Positions 24,503 through 32,425 of a stretch of 64,000 nt of DNA are shown in pieces. How positions within the stretch are numbered: position 1 is the first letter of the stretch; every line of letters begins with the position of its first letter. This stretch comes from Granulicella arctica (lineage in GTDB: Bacteria > Acidobacteriota > Terriglobia > Terriglobales > Acidobacteriaceae). Below the pieces are notes generated by a model. It did no database searches. It was not told where the DNA came from and was given only the letters and a program-made list of their open reading frames with translations. The stretch is from positions 682,001-746,000 of the forward strand of contig NZ_JACCCW010000002.1 in the NCBI RefSeq assembly GCF_013410065.1. Direction: 5' to 3'. A program made the translations under genes and the position numbers.

Positions 24503-25363
24503 TTAGCGGATTTCGATGTCGCCGGAGCCGGTCTCGGCGCGGAGGGTGGGGCCGCCGCCGTTGACGGTGCCGTTGATGTGGTGTTTGGTGAGTGAGCCCT
24601 GCATGGTGATGGGCTGTTCGACGTGGACGTCGCCGGAGCCGGTGCTGGCGTCGAGGTGGTAGCGGGCGCTGGAGCCGAGGTTGAGGCGGATGTTTCCGGA
24701 GCCGGTTTCGAGCTTCCAGTCGGTGGTGGGGTTGCCGGCGATGGTGATGTCGCCTGAGCCGGTTCCGGCGCGGAGGCCGCCGGCGATGCCGTTGAGGTGG
24801 ATGTTTCCGGAGCCGGTCTGGGCGCGGACGTCGCCGGTGGCGGTCTCGTCGAAGTCGATGTTTCCGGAGCCGGTTTCGAGGTTGGCGATGCCGTGGATGC
24901 CGTGGGCGTCGATGTTTCCTGAGCCGGTGTTGGCCTTGAGGCTGGAGCCTACGTCCTCGATATGGACGTCGCCTGAGCCGGAGTTGGCGACGATGTTGGA
25001 GGCTCGGGGGAGGGTGACGTCGTAGTCGACGGAGATGTTGCGGTAGAGGCCGTTGTCGCCGTGGTGCTCGCCGATGACGACTTCGGCGCCGTTCTGCTGG
25101 ATGGGCGGGTTGCCGACGATCTGGTTTATGCGGCCTTCGACGTCGCTGGAGGTGCTGAACCAGCCGTTGTTGTTGGCGTGGATGCGGCCGATGATGTGGA
25201 TCTGGGAGTCGGAGCCGGGATGGAGATGGATGTTTCCGGAGCCGGTGCTGACGGAGACGTTGGGAGTGGAGGAGACGCTGAGGGTGCGATCGAAGGTGCG
25301 GTCGGTGGCGAAGGCTGTGGCGGTGGTGAGGGTGAGTGCGGCGAGGAGGGTGATAGCTTTCAT
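24503..25363 (-). CDS. secreted TGSG-repeat protein (DUF4097/GIN-domain-like)
   Basis: A 286-residue protein with a signal peptide (KAITLLAALTLTTATAFA). After it come about nine TGSGNI/TGSGDI units roughly every 20 residues (for example SVSTGSGNIHLHPG, NSGSGDVHIEDVG, AETGSGDIEIR at the very end). This is the pattern of the right-handed beta-helix of DUF4097/DUF2807 'adhesin head GIN' domains. The repeats are visible in the DNA as recurring CCGGAGCCGGT blocks. It is probably periplasmic or surface bound, with a possible adhesion or envelope role. The start is at 25363, since the longer open frame runs into a repeat element. It is bracketed by five repeat copies and lies downstream of the efflux adaptor gene on the same strand. 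Confidence 0.85.
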   Translation of the reverse strand: MKAITLLAALTLTTATAFATDRTFDRTLSVSSTPNVSVSTGSGNIHLHPGSDSQIHIIGRIHANNNGWFSTSSDVEGRINQIVGNPPIQQNGAEVVIGEHHGDNGLYRNISVDYDVTLPRASNIVANSGSGDVHIEDVGSSLKANTGSGNIDAHGIHGIANLETGSGNIDFDETATGDVRAQTGSGNIHLNGIAGGLRAGTGSGDITIAGNPTTDWKLETGSGNIRLNLGSSARYHLDASTGSGDVHVEQPITMQGSLTKHHINGTVNGGGPTLRAETGSGDIEIR

Positions 25364-25428
25364 GATGGCTCCTTTGAAGTGGTGGCAAATTACAGCTGCT
25401 GATCTGGGTGATTCGAAGAGCAAAAGCG

Positions 25429-25463
25429 AAATACAGGGGTCCTTCGCTGCGCTCAGGATGACG
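25429..25463 (+). repeat. short-form polar hairpin repeat, copy 5
   Basis: AAATACAGGGGTCC, TTCGCTGCGCTCAGGATGACG. It lies between the adaptor gene and the TGSG-repeat gene. Confidence 0.88.
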
Positions 25464-25515
25464 ACTAAAACAAGCAACTGCAACGGCTAAGAACAGGCAA
25501 CTGCAACGGCAACCG

Positions 25516-25554
25516 CAGGTCCTTCGACTTCGCTACGCTGCGCTCAGGATGACA
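25516..25554 (+). repeat. long-form polar hairpin repeat, copy 6
   Basis: CAGGTCCTTCGACTTCGC, then GCGCTCAGGATGACAG. It is preceded by CAACTGCAACGGCAACCG and starts about 87 bases after copy 5. Confidence 0.88.
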
Positions 25555-25579
25555 GAGTTTTTGGGTGGCTTGAGCGGTT

Positions 25580-26788
25580 TTACTGCTGGAGAATGACGGA
25601 GTCTCCGGGCTTGAGGCCGGCGAGGATTTCAGTTTTGGTGCCGTTTGAGATGCCGGCCTTGATGGGGATTTTGCGGCGGCCGGTCTTCTCTTTAGGGTCG
25701 GGGATTTCGACGGAGGCGTTGCGGTCCTTGTCGTAGAGGACGGCCTGTTCGGGGACGGTGAGGACGTTTTTGTGCTCCTCGAGGATGACCTCGGCGTTGG
25801 CGGTCATGTTGGCTTTGAGCTCGCCGCCGGGGTTGTCGATGGAGACGCGGACCTCGAAGGTGGTGACGTTGTCTTTTTCGACGCCGAGGGGGGCGATGCG
25901 GGTGACCTTGCCGTAGAAGGTCTTGTCCTTGAAGGATTCGACCTTGATGCGGGCGGGCTGGCCGAGGTAGACCTTGCCGATGTCGGACTCGTCTACCTTG
26001 CCCTGGACGTAGACCTGGTGGATGTCGCCGATGGTCATGACGAGGGTGGCGGTGCTGCCGAGAACGAGGATGGAGCTGACTGCGTCGCCCTTTTCGACGT
26101 CGCGGGAGAGGATGACGCCGTCCATGGGGGACTGGATGATGGTGTAGGAGTACTGCTCTTCGAGCTGCTTGAGGAGGGCCTGGGACTGGGTGACCTGGGA
26201 CTCGGCTTGGCGGAGCTTGGAGGTGTCGACGGTGATCTGGGCGAGGGCCTTGTCGCGGGTGTTGGCGGCGAAGAGGTACTTCTGCTGGGCGTCGTCGAGG
26301 GCTTGTTTGGAGACGACGCCATCCTTGGACATGCCGAGGGCGCGCTCGTAGGTGTGCTTGTACATGGGGAGGTCGGGGGCTTCGGCGGCTACTTTGTCGA
26401 AGTCGATGGCGGCCTGGGCTGCTTTGGCGTTGGATTCGGCGGCGGCGAGGGTGGCCTTCTGGGCGTCGACCTGGGCGACGATCTCGACCTGATCGAGCTG
26501 GGCGATCTGCTGGCCGCGGTGGACGACGTCGTTGATGTCGACGTTGAGGTTGGTGACGATGCCGGAGGCCTTGGACTTGACCTCGACCTTGGTGATGGGC
26601 TGGACTTTGCCGGTGGCGACGACGGAGCGGGCGATGTCGCCGGTGTCGGCTTTGGCGAGCTGGGAGGGGTCGATTTTGGAGCCGCCGGTGGTGGAGGCGT
26701 AGACGACTCCGCCGATGACGGCGAGCACGAGGATGGGGAGGCCGATCCAGAGCCAGAGATTGCGTTTGCCTTTGCGCTGCGTGGTCAC
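25580..26788 (-). CDS. periplasmic adaptor (membrane fusion) protein, MacA/HlyD type
   Basis: This 402-residue protein would link an inner-membrane efflux pump to an outer-membrane channel. It has one N-terminal anchor (LWLWIGLPILVLAVIGGVVYA) and a first lipoyl half (KVEVKSKASGIVTNLNVDIN). A coiled-coil hairpin rich in Ala, Gln and Lys (about 100-230) and the second lipoyl half (YTIIQSPMDGVILSRDVEKG) follow, then beta-barrel and membrane-proximal domains (FKDKTFYGKVTRIAPLGVEK). The start GTG at 26788 follows CGGAGGAACC. No ABC or RND pump gene is adjacent, so its partner must be elsewhere. The upstream gap 26789-27023 contains only a decayed repeat. Confidence 0.9.
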   Translation of the reverse strand: MTTQRKGKRNLWLWIGLPILVLAVIGGVVYASTTGGSKIDPSQLAKADTGDIARSVVATGKVQPITKVEVKSKASGIVTNLNVDINDVVHRGQQIAQLDQVEIVAQVDAQKATLAAAESNAKAAQAAIDFDKVAAEAPDLPMYKHTYERALGMSKDGVVSKQALDDAQQKYLFAANTRDKALAQITVDTSKLRQAESQVTQSQALLKQLEEQYSYTIIQSPMDGVILSRDVEKGDAVSSILVLGSTATLVMTIGDIHQVYVQGKVDESDIGKVYLGQPARIKVESFKDKTFYGKVTRIAPLGVEKDNVTTFEVRVSIDNPGGELKANMTANAEVILEEHKNVLTVPEQAVLYDKDRNASVEIPDPKEKTGRRKIPIKAGISNGTKTEILAGLKPGDSVILQQ

Positions 26789-26937
26789 GAGACGGTTCCT
26801 CCGGGTAATGCGACGGGCTGATTGCTCTTTTCGCTTCGGAATAAGAGTACGCGGAGGAGGGTAAGGAGGTTCCGTGAATTGGAAATAAAAGTTGTTTTGG
26901 GTTTTTGGGGAGGGCAAGGACAGGCAACTGCAAGAGC

Positions 26938-26980
26938 GAATGCAGATCCTTCGGCTGCGGCTTCGCCTGAGGCGCAGGGT
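26938..26980 (+). repeat. decayed polar hairpin repeat, copy 7
   Basis: The lead (CAACTGCAAGAGCGAATGCA) and the 5' block GATCCTTCGGCTGCGG are recognisable. The 3' block has diverged to CGCCTGAGGCGCAGG. Confidence 0.55.
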
Positions 26981-27023
26981 TTTTGATCAATGGCGTTTGT
27001 CCGAGAAGAGGCTCCCGTTGCCG

Positions 27024-27791
27024 CTATCGTTCGTAATCGGGAAGGCGCAGCGAGTTATGTACCTTCCGAATGGAATCGTCCTGTTCCCTTGGAATATTGC
27101 CATGCGCGAGCGAGGTAAATATGCGATTGCGGGCGTCCACTTCCTCTTGCGTCCGCAGGATGATGGAGGTTCCACCTTCCCTGAATGGCAGATCCTGGTT
27201 GGCCTCCACGAAGGGACGGACCATGCGCTCATATGCTGCGAACGCGTCTGCCGGATCTTCGTGCGAAGCAAGCTCGCCAGCCAGCACATAGGCTGCCACG
27301 ATAGCGATACTCGTACCCTGGCCTGACAGGAAGGACGGTGCGAAGGCGGAGTCGCCGACCAGCGCCACGCGGCCCTTCGACCAGTGTGGCATACGGATCT
27401 GACTTACGGTGTCGAAGTACAAATCATCGGCGTGTCGCATCGCTTCTACCAGGCGTGGTACCTCCCAACCGCCCTTCGAGAACAGATGGGCGGTGCGCTC
27501 GATCTGCTCTTCCATGCTGAGGCGTGTGCCAGAGCTTGGCTTGTCCGTCGCGAAGGCAAGCATGACAAACAACTGCGGACTTTCGCGCACGGCCATTGCT
27601 ACGGCCGTTCGCCCGGGTTCGGAGTAGATGATCGCGCTGTGCGACAGCCCCAAATCGTTGGGCATGGAGAAGAAATTGAAGGTAAAGCCGAGATCGAGAC
27701 GGAAGGGCTCTTCCGGACCAAACGCCAACCTCCGGGTGTTGGAGTGCAGGCCGTCCGCTCCGATGACTATGTCATAGCGCCTCTGCTCGTC
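27024..27791 (-). pseudogene. truncated FAD-dependent monooxygenase
   Basis: The frame begins right after a TGA at 27792-27794 and encodes the last two thirds of a PHBH-type flavin monooxygenase. YDIVIGADGLHSN is the family's DG motif, and KGRVALVGDSAFAPSFLSGQ is the GD motif that contacts FAD. The N-terminal Rossmann part with GxGxxG is missing. Upstream of the stop, sequence similarity ends and another stop (TAG) follows in frame. A short plus-strand frame at 27845-27928 (27 codons, ending LPLVRMAR) may be the cut end of a different gene, suggesting a recombination junction near 27795. It is probably non-functional. Confidence 0.75.
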
Positions 27792-28017
27792 TCACGCCGC
27801 GGACTATCGCTCTCCCAACGGATCTGGCTCGTCACGAGATATTGATGACGCTTCGACCACTCTCGGACGAAGTCATTCGCGAGATCGTGGAAGATGTCTT
27901 CCTGCCGCTTGTGCGCATGGCTCGCTAAGGGCCACAACTGAGTGGCTCTTCTTCATCAAGGACATGGTTCCGCGGAATGTGGGCTCGTCGGAGCAGGCGG
28001 GACAGTTTTGGGGTGGG

Positions 28018-28623
28018 TCAGGCGTATTTGCGGAGGACGCCGAGGACTTTGCCCTGGATGTCGACGCTGGCGGCGGGGGCGTAGATGGGAGCCATCTCCT
28101 TGTTGGAGGGTTGGAGGCGGATCATGGTGCCTTCGCGGAAGAAGCGCTTGAGGGTGGCGTCGGCTCCGTCGATGAGGGCGACGATGATCTCGCCTTCGCG
28201 GGCGGTGTGGGTGCGCTCGACGAGGACGTAGTCGCCGTTGACGATGTGCTCGTCGCGCATGGAGTCGCCGCGGACCTCGAGGGCGAAGACCTCGCGGTTG
28301 CCGATGATGTCGCCGAGTGAGATGGTCTCGGCGGTCTCGATGGCTTCGACGGGGCGGCCGGCGGCGATGCGACCGAGCAGCGGCAGGCGGTCGAAGCCCT
28401 TCTTGCTGGAGCGCGAGGGGAGGACGTCGATGGAGCGGCTGCGGTTGTGGGCACGCTGGAGGAGGCCCTTATTTTGCAGATTGGTGACGTGCTTGTGGAC
28501 GGTCGCGAGGGAGCTGAGGCCGAGTCCGCTGGCGATCTCTTCGTAAGAGGGAGAGTAGCCGTTCTTCTGCGTGAAGCTGGAGAGGAAGTCCATAACCTCT
28601 TTTTGCCGCCGAGTGATAGCCAT
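28018..28623 (-). CDS. lexA: LexA repressor
   Basis: LexA represses the SOS regulon and cleaves itself when RecA is activated. The 201-residue protein is complete. It has an N-terminal winged helix (RQKEVMDFLSSF, then SPSYEEIASGLGLSSLATVHKH recognition region), the cleavage site Ala88-Gly89 in GRIAAGRPVEA, the serine nucleophile Ser121 in RGDSMRDEHI and the general-base Lys159 in DGADATLKRFF. Its promoter faces the response-regulator gene across a 264-base gap. I looked there for an autoregulatory palindrome and did not find a convincing one. LexA motifs differ among phyla, so this does not exclude autoregulation. Confidence 0.97.
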   Translation of the reverse strand: MAITRRQKEVMDFLSSFTQKNGYSPSYEEIASGLGLSSLATVHKHVTNLQNKGLLQRAHNRSRSIDVLPSRSSKKGFDRLPLLGRIAAGRPVEAIETAETISLGDIIGNREVFALEVRGDSMRDEHIVNGDYVLVERTHTAREGEIIVALIDGADATLKRFFREGTMIRLQPSNKEMAPIYAPAASVDIQGKVLGVLRKYA

Positions 28624-28887
28624 GGCGTGATTGTAGCGAATAAAAAGCGAATTGGGGGATTTTCTTTGAGAGATGTTTTTGTAGGCGGTCCTTTTGAGTT
28701 ACCTGGGGGAGGGGTATTCCTGTTTTGGGATTGGTGTGCAGAAGAATTGCGCAAAATCTGTTGCGGCTTCGAAGGAAAAGCACCAAGGTAATAAGGCGAC
28801 ACCCGAGACAGTCACTGAGGTGTGGTGTGGATAAGTGGAAAAGCAGGGCTCTATTTCAGAAGTGATGCGGATCGAAGGAGATACACC

Positions 28888-29655
28888 ATGAAGGTTTTGA
28901 TTGTTGAAGATGATGCTGCCTTGGGCTTGTTTTTACAACGCGGACTGAAGCTGGACGGACACGAGGTGGACTGGGTGGGGGATGGAGAGGCGGCGCTGGC
29001 GCAGCTTTCGAACCGATCCTTTGACCTGGTGGTTCTGGATCTGGGGTTGCCACGGAAGGATGGCGTGGAGGTGCTGACGGAGCTGCGTGGCCGGTGTCAG
29101 CGGACGGCGGTGCTGGTGCTGTCGGGGCGGAGCGACGTGGAGGAGAAGGTGAAGTGTCTGAACCTCGGCGCGGACGACTGCTTGTTGAAGCCGTTCAGCT
29201 TCCATGAGCTACGGGCTCGGTGTGGGGCGCTGCTGCGGCGGCGGGAGCAGTTTGCCGATCCGGTGCTGCGGCACGAGGGGGTAGAGCTGAACCGGATGAG
29301 CCGGAGGGTGACGTGCGAGGGCAGGCGGGTGGAGCTGACAGGGAAGGAGTTTTCGCTGCTGGAGTATCTGCTTGAGCGGCGAGGGCAGTGCTGCTCTCGG
29401 AGCGAGCTGCTGCGGGAGGTGTGGGAGATGGCTCCGGATGCGGGGACGAACGTCGTGGATGTGTATATCAACTATTTGCGGAAGAAGCTGTCTGGACCGG
29501 ATGGGCTCGAAGATGCTGCGGGCGATCCGGTGATCGAGACGGTGCGGGGCGCGGGATACATGATCGGCGGGGTTGGCGGGAAGAAGCCGGTTCGGTCGGA
29601 TGTGCTGTTTGGACAGATGCCGTTGCGGATGGGCGGGCAGATGGCGGGTGCCTGA
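28888..29655 (+). CDS. OmpR/PhoB-type response regulator
   Basis: A 255-residue two-component regulator. The receiver domain has the acidic pair Glu8-Asp9, phospho-acceptor Asp51 in VVLDLGLPRKDG, Ser79 in VLVLSG and Lys101 in LLKPFSF. A winged-helix output domain follows (LTGKEFSLLEYLLERRGQ, then VDVYINYLRKKL and ETVRGAGYMIGG). A Gly/Met-rich tail of about 25 residues comes after the normal end. GGAGATACACC precedes the ATG at 28888. No full histidine kinase follows. Instead the next gene, 4 bases on, encodes an isolated dimerisation domain, and then a sigma-54 activator follows with an ATGA overlap. The three form one operon. Confidence 0.93.
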   Translation: MKVLIVEDDAALGLFLQRGLKLDGHEVDWVGDGEAALAQLSNRSFDLVVLDLGLPRKDGVEVLTELRGRCQRTAVLVLSGRSDVEEKVKCLNLGADDCLLKPFSFHELRARCGALLRRREQFADPVLRHEGVELNRMSRRVTCEGRRVELTGKEFSLLEYLLERRGQCCSRSELLREVWEMAPDAGTNVVDVYINYLRKKLSGPDGLEDAAGDPVIETVRGAGYMIGGVGGKKPVRSDVLFGQMPLRMGGQMAGA

Positions 29656-29659
29656 CGCG

Positions 29660-29920
29660 ATGTCGCAGGACGCGACGGAGAGAGAGCGGGTGATGGCGCA
29701 GATCGGTGAGGCTCTGCATGATCTGTGCCAGCCTTTGACGGCGTTGCAGTGCCGGTTGGAGATTGGGCGGATGACGGCACTGACCTCTGTCGGGGAGGAC
29801 GCGGCGGCGGGATGGGCGGAGTGTATGCGGGAGTGCGAGCGGTTGAATGTGTCCGTGACGGCGATGCGGACGTTGGTGCAGCGGGCGAGAGCTTTAGAGG
29901 GACAAGGGGGAACGGCATGA
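29660..29920 (+). CDS. stand-alone histidine-kinase DHp-like domain protein
   Basis: An 86-residue protein with an H-box-like segment, EALHDLCQPLTALQCRLEIG (candidate phospho-His at residue 20). It matches the H-[ED]-L-x-x-P-L-T pattern of HisKA domains, followed by a second helix (AECMRECERLNVSVTAMRTL). No ATP-binding domain, sensor or membrane segment is present. On its own it cannot autophosphorylate. It could be a phosphotransfer relay (in the manner of Spo0B), a phosphatase, or a regulator dimerising with a kinase elsewhere. It starts 4 bases after the response regulator and ends overlapping the sigma-54 activator start (ATGA), so the three should be made in fixed proportion. Confidence 0.75.
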   Translation: MSQDATERERVMAQIGEALHDLCQPLTALQCRLEIGRMTALTSVGEDAAAGWAECMRECERLNVSVTAMRTLVQRARALEGQGGTA

Positions 29921-31179
29921 TTGCAGGACAGGGTGTGATGGGACGGACGGGTGCCAGGCCGGAGTTGATGGTCGGGCGTGAGGGGTTGGCGGCGCGAACG
30001 GTGGTGGTGGCGAGTGTGGATGCGGGGCTGCGGGAGCGGCTGCGGAGGTCGCTGACAGGGTTACGCTGGCAGGTGCGGGAGGCGAGTGGAGGTGCGGAGG
30101 CGATGGCGCATCTGGAGATGGCGCGGCCGGAGGCTCTGTTGCTGGATAGCTGGCTGCCGGATCTGGAGGTGGGTGAGTTTGCGGGGCAGATTCGGCTACT
30201 GTATCCGGGGGTTGATCTGATTCGGGCGGATGGTGGAGCGGAGAGTGGCGGGGTGCGGAGTCCGCGTCGGAATGAGCTGCTGCATGCGTTGCGGGAGGCG
30301 CAGGATGGTGGGATCTCCGATGCTGTGCAGGAGAGAGTTATGATTGGCGGGGTGGAGCGGGTACTGGTGGAGGAGCCGGTGCGGCGTGTGGTGGCTTCGG
30401 CTTCGGATGACGGGGTGCTGATTCCGGAGATGGTGGGGCGGAGTGAGCCGATGCGGGAGCTGGCGCGGCTGATTCGGCTGGTGGCGCCGCGGTCGGCTAC
30501 GGTGCTGATTGAGGGAGAGACGGGGACGGGAAAAGAGGTTGTGGCGAAGGCGCTGCATCGGCTGGGCGGTAGGGCGGGGAAGAGCTTTACGGTGCTGAAC
30601 TGCGCGGCAATTCCGGAGACGCTGCTGGAGGCGGAGCTGTTTGGACATACGCGTGGGGCGTTTACGGGGGCGGTGCAGTCGCGGACGGGAAGGATTGAAG
30701 CGGCGCATGGAGGGACGCTGTTTCTGGATGAGATTGGCGAGATGCCGCTGGCGTTGCAGGCGAAGATGCTGCGGTTTCTGGAGTGCGGCGAGCTACAGCG
30801 GGTGGGCGACAACGAGACGGTGCGGGTGGATGTAAGGGTGATTGCGGCGACGCATCAGCCGTTGGAGCAGAGGGCGGAGGAGCGGCTGTTTCGGCTGGAT
30901 CTGTATCACCGGCTGGCGGTGTTTCCGGTGGAGGTTCCGGCGCTGCGGGAGCGGATGGAAGATCTGCCTTTGCTGGTCGCCTACTTTTTAGAGGAGATGG
31001 GGAAGGATGCGCCGCGGAAGGGGGTCTCGGATGCGGCGCTGGCGAAGTTGGGAGAGTATGGCTGGCCGGGGAATGTGCGTGAGCTGATGCATGTGCTGGA
31101 GCGAGGGGCGATTCTGGCGGGGGACCGACCGGAGATTGGCGTGGCGGAGATTCGGTTGCGTGCGCGGGTGCGGGCGTAG
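29917..31179 (+). CDS. sigma-54 activator (NtrC type) lacking a DNA-binding domain
   Basis: A 420-residue protein. Residues about 25-105 form a degenerate receiver that keeps the likely phospho-Asp77 (LLLDSWLPD) but lacks the N-terminal acidic pair and the conserved Lys. The AAA+ domain is intact. Walker A is GETGTGKE (200-207), the sigma-54-contacting loop is GAFTGA (247-252), Walker B is LFLDEIGE (268-275), and GYWPGNVREL-like SDAALAKLGEYGWPGNVREL is near the end. The protein stops about 30 residues after that, with no Fis-type helix-turn-helix. Such truncated activators are known (for example FlgR of Helicobacter, a flagellar regulator) and act from solution. Its start overlaps the DHp gene. 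Confidence 0.88.
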   Translation: MIAGQGVMGRTGARPELMVGREGLAARTVVVASVDAGLRERLRRSLTGLRWQVREASGGAEAMAHLEMARPEALLLDSWLPDLEVGEFAGQIRLLYPGVDLIRADGGAESGGVRSPRRNELLHALREAQDGGISDAVQERVMIGGVERVLVEEPVRRVVASASDDGVLIPEMVGRSEPMRELARLIRLVAPRSATVLIEGETGTGKEVVAKALHRLGGRAGKSFTVLNCAAIPETLLEAELFGHTRGAFTGAVQSRTGRIEAAHGGTLFLDEIGEMPLALQAKMLRFLECGELQRVGDNETVRVDVRVIAATHQPLEQRAEERLFRLDLYHRLAVFPVEVPALRERMEDLPLLVAYFLEEMGKDAPRKGVSDAALAKLGEYGWPGNVRELMHVLERGAILAGDRPEIGVAEIRLRARVRA

Positions 31180-31219
31180 CTGGCTTGATACCAGGCTTTT
31201 TAACCAGGGGGACAGAGGC

Positions 31220-31597
31220 TCATCTTTGCTTGCCATTGCTTGATAGAGCGAATTGGTTTCCGTCCGGGTCTTTCACGATAGCTGTCGATCCCCACGGCTC
31301 CTTCTTCGGCTCCTGAGCGAACGAGACGCCCTTCGCTTTCAGGATCGCGGAAGTCGCAAATACGTCGTCGCACCAGAAGGCTATCGATTGGAACTGACCG
31401 ATGCGGCTTTCGTGTCCCTCTGGCGTGTAGAGCGCCAGTCCTGTTTCAGCGCCTGGGATCAGCAACTCGATCCATCGTTGGGTGTCGGTGAATGGTCGAT
31501 CCGTTGCTACTTTGAACCCCATACTTTCTGTGTAGAACTTGAGTGCAACATCCTGATCGCTGACTGGAATACCTACAAAAGTGATGCCTCTGACCAT
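31220..31597 (-). CDS. VOC (glyoxalase/bleomycin-resistance fold) protein
   Basis: A 125-residue protein of the vicinal oxygen chelate fold: two beta-alpha-beta-beta-beta modules, GITFVGIPVSDQDVALKFYT at the start and SIAFWCDDVFATSAILKAKG then IVKDPDGNQFALSS at the end. Members act as small metalloenzymes or binders. The substrate is unknown. GAGGTGGAGGAACGGCT precedes the ATG at 31597. The longer open frame upstream runs through the divergent regulator gene and is not real. It is divergent from a helix-turn-helix gene 87 bases away, which probably controls it. Confidence 0.88.
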   Translation of the reverse strand: MVRGITFVGIPVSDQDVALKFYTESMGFKVATDRPFTDTQRWIELLIPGAETGLALYTPEGHESRIGQFQSIAFWCDDVFATSAILKAKGVSFAQEPKKEPWGSTAIVKDPDGNQFALSSNGKQR

Positions 31598-31660
31598 AGC
31601 CGTTCCTCCACCTCTCCGGAGCATAACGCGGAGGATGCGCGACTTCAATGAGCTGTTCTT

Positions 31661-31685
31661 TGCTATAGTTGCTATCGGTATAGCA
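31661..31685. promoter_or_regulatory. palindrome overlapping the start of the HTH gene
   Basis: TGCTATA at 31661-31667 and TATAGCA at 31679-31685 are perfect inverted arms with an 11-base centre. A direct repeat of TTGCTAT also occurs within. The right arm includes the A of the ATG at 31685, so a bound repressor would block both the promoter and the start. It lies between the VOC gene and the regulator and suits control of both. Confidence 0.65.
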
Positions 31686-32011
31686 TGGCTGAGATAGACG
31701 ACTACATCCTCGATGTGCTGATGCGCGATCTGGTCGGCCACGACCGTAGACCGGTCAGCTTTCTGGTCTATCTTTGGCTCTCTGCTGAGGAGGCCCGTCG
31801 AGGAGAGGCCGTAGAAGTCAGCTATCAGGAGCTTGCAGAGTGCATCGGAATTTCGAAGAGCTCGGCTCAGGTGGCAGTGGGCTGGCTGAACAAACGGCAA
31901 TTGCTCACGACAAAAAAGGGGACGGTGACGGCTACGCCTCGCTATACGGTCAACCGCCCATGGAGAGATGCAAAGCTGCGTCTGGAGCGCAAGGGCAGAG
32001 CTGCACGTTGA
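31685..32011 (+). CDS. winged helix-turn-helix regulator
   Basis: A 108-residue DNA-binding protein. The HTH is clear: VSYQELAECIGISKSSAQVA with recognition helix ending in GWLNKRQLL, then a wing-like TKKGTVTATPRYTV. The acidic N-terminal helix (EIDDYILDVLMRDLVGHD) may mediate dimerisation. No ligand-binding domain is present. It is divergent from the VOC-fold gene, with an operator-like palindrome covering its own start codon, so negative autoregulation and control of the VOC gene are likely. The ATG has no classical ribosome site, only the palindrome. Confidence 0.82.
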   Translation: MAEIDDYILDVLMRDLVGHDRRPVSFLVYLWLSAEEARRGEAVEVSYQELAECIGISKSSAQVAVGWLNKRQLLTTKKGTVTATPRYTVNRPWRDAKLRLERKGRAAR

Positions 32012-32064
32012 GTCGCTGGGGCTGTTTGTGGAGAGGAAGAAAGAGGCAACTGCAAGGGCAGATG

Positions 32065-32106
32065 CAGGTCCTTCGACTCGCGCTTTGCGCTCGCTCAGGA
32101 TGACAG
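32065..32106 (+). repeat. long-form polar hairpin repeat, copy 8
   Basis: CAGGTCCTTCGACTCGCG, then GCGCTCGCTCAGGATGACAG. It is the first of three copies in the 414-base gap 32012-32425, which otherwise holds only the smc terminator. Confidence 0.88.
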
Positions 32107-32159
32107 GTTTTGTGGTTGGTTGAGGGAAGAACAGGCAAGGGCAAGAACAAGGGCAACCG

Positions 32160-32203
32160 CAGGTCCTTCGACTGCGTGCTTTGCACTTCGCTCAGGATGA
32201 CAG
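32160..32203 (+). repeat. long-form polar hairpin repeat, copy 9
   Basis: CAGGTCCTTCGACTGCGTG, then GCACTTCGCTCAGGATGACAG. The inner GTGC-TTT-GCAC forms a small hairpin. Confidence 0.88.
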
Positions 32204-32300
32204 AGTTTTGGGGGTGGGGGAGGAAGGCGGTCGTGCTTTGCACGATGCCCACCTTAGCGACGATGAGACTGTCGCGAAGATGGGGCACCCGGCAACTGCA

Positions 32301-32333
32301 AATACAGGGGTCCTTCGCTGCGCTCAGGATGAC
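32301..32333 (+). repeat. short-form polar hairpin repeat, copy 10
   Basis: AATACAGGGGTCC, TTCGCTGCGCTCAGGATGAC. It has the same sequence as copies 5 and 13 over most of its length. Confidence 0.88.
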
Positions 32334-32368
32334 GGCGTTTTAGGGGGTTGAAGCGATGGGCGAAAAAA

Positions 32369-32399
32369 AGCCGGAGCGATGGTGGTGTCCGCTCCGGCT
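32369..32399 (-). terminator. rho-independent terminator of smc
   Basis: AGCCGGAGCG (32369-32378) and CGCTCCGGCT (32390-32399) form a perfect 10-pair stem. Read on the minus strand it is followed by seven T residues. It lies 27 bases past the smc stop. Confidence 0.9.
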
Positions 32400-32425
32400 G
32401 CGCAAAGTTGGGTGGTGCTTGGGCG

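Noticed and set aside
24690..25260. Regular CCGGAGCCGGT blocks that look like a repeat or CRISPR-like array
   Set aside because: They are the codons of the TGSG turns in the exported protein at 24503-25363. Spacing follows the protein repeat, and the spacers are coding.
27845..27928. 27-codon plus-strand frame as an independent small gene
   Set aside because: No ribosome site or promoter. It looks like the cut end of another gene beside the monooxygenase remnant.
28624..28887. LexA autoregulatory (SOS) box in the lexA upstream gap
   Set aside because: I read both strands for a gapped palindrome of the known LexA types and found none I could defend.
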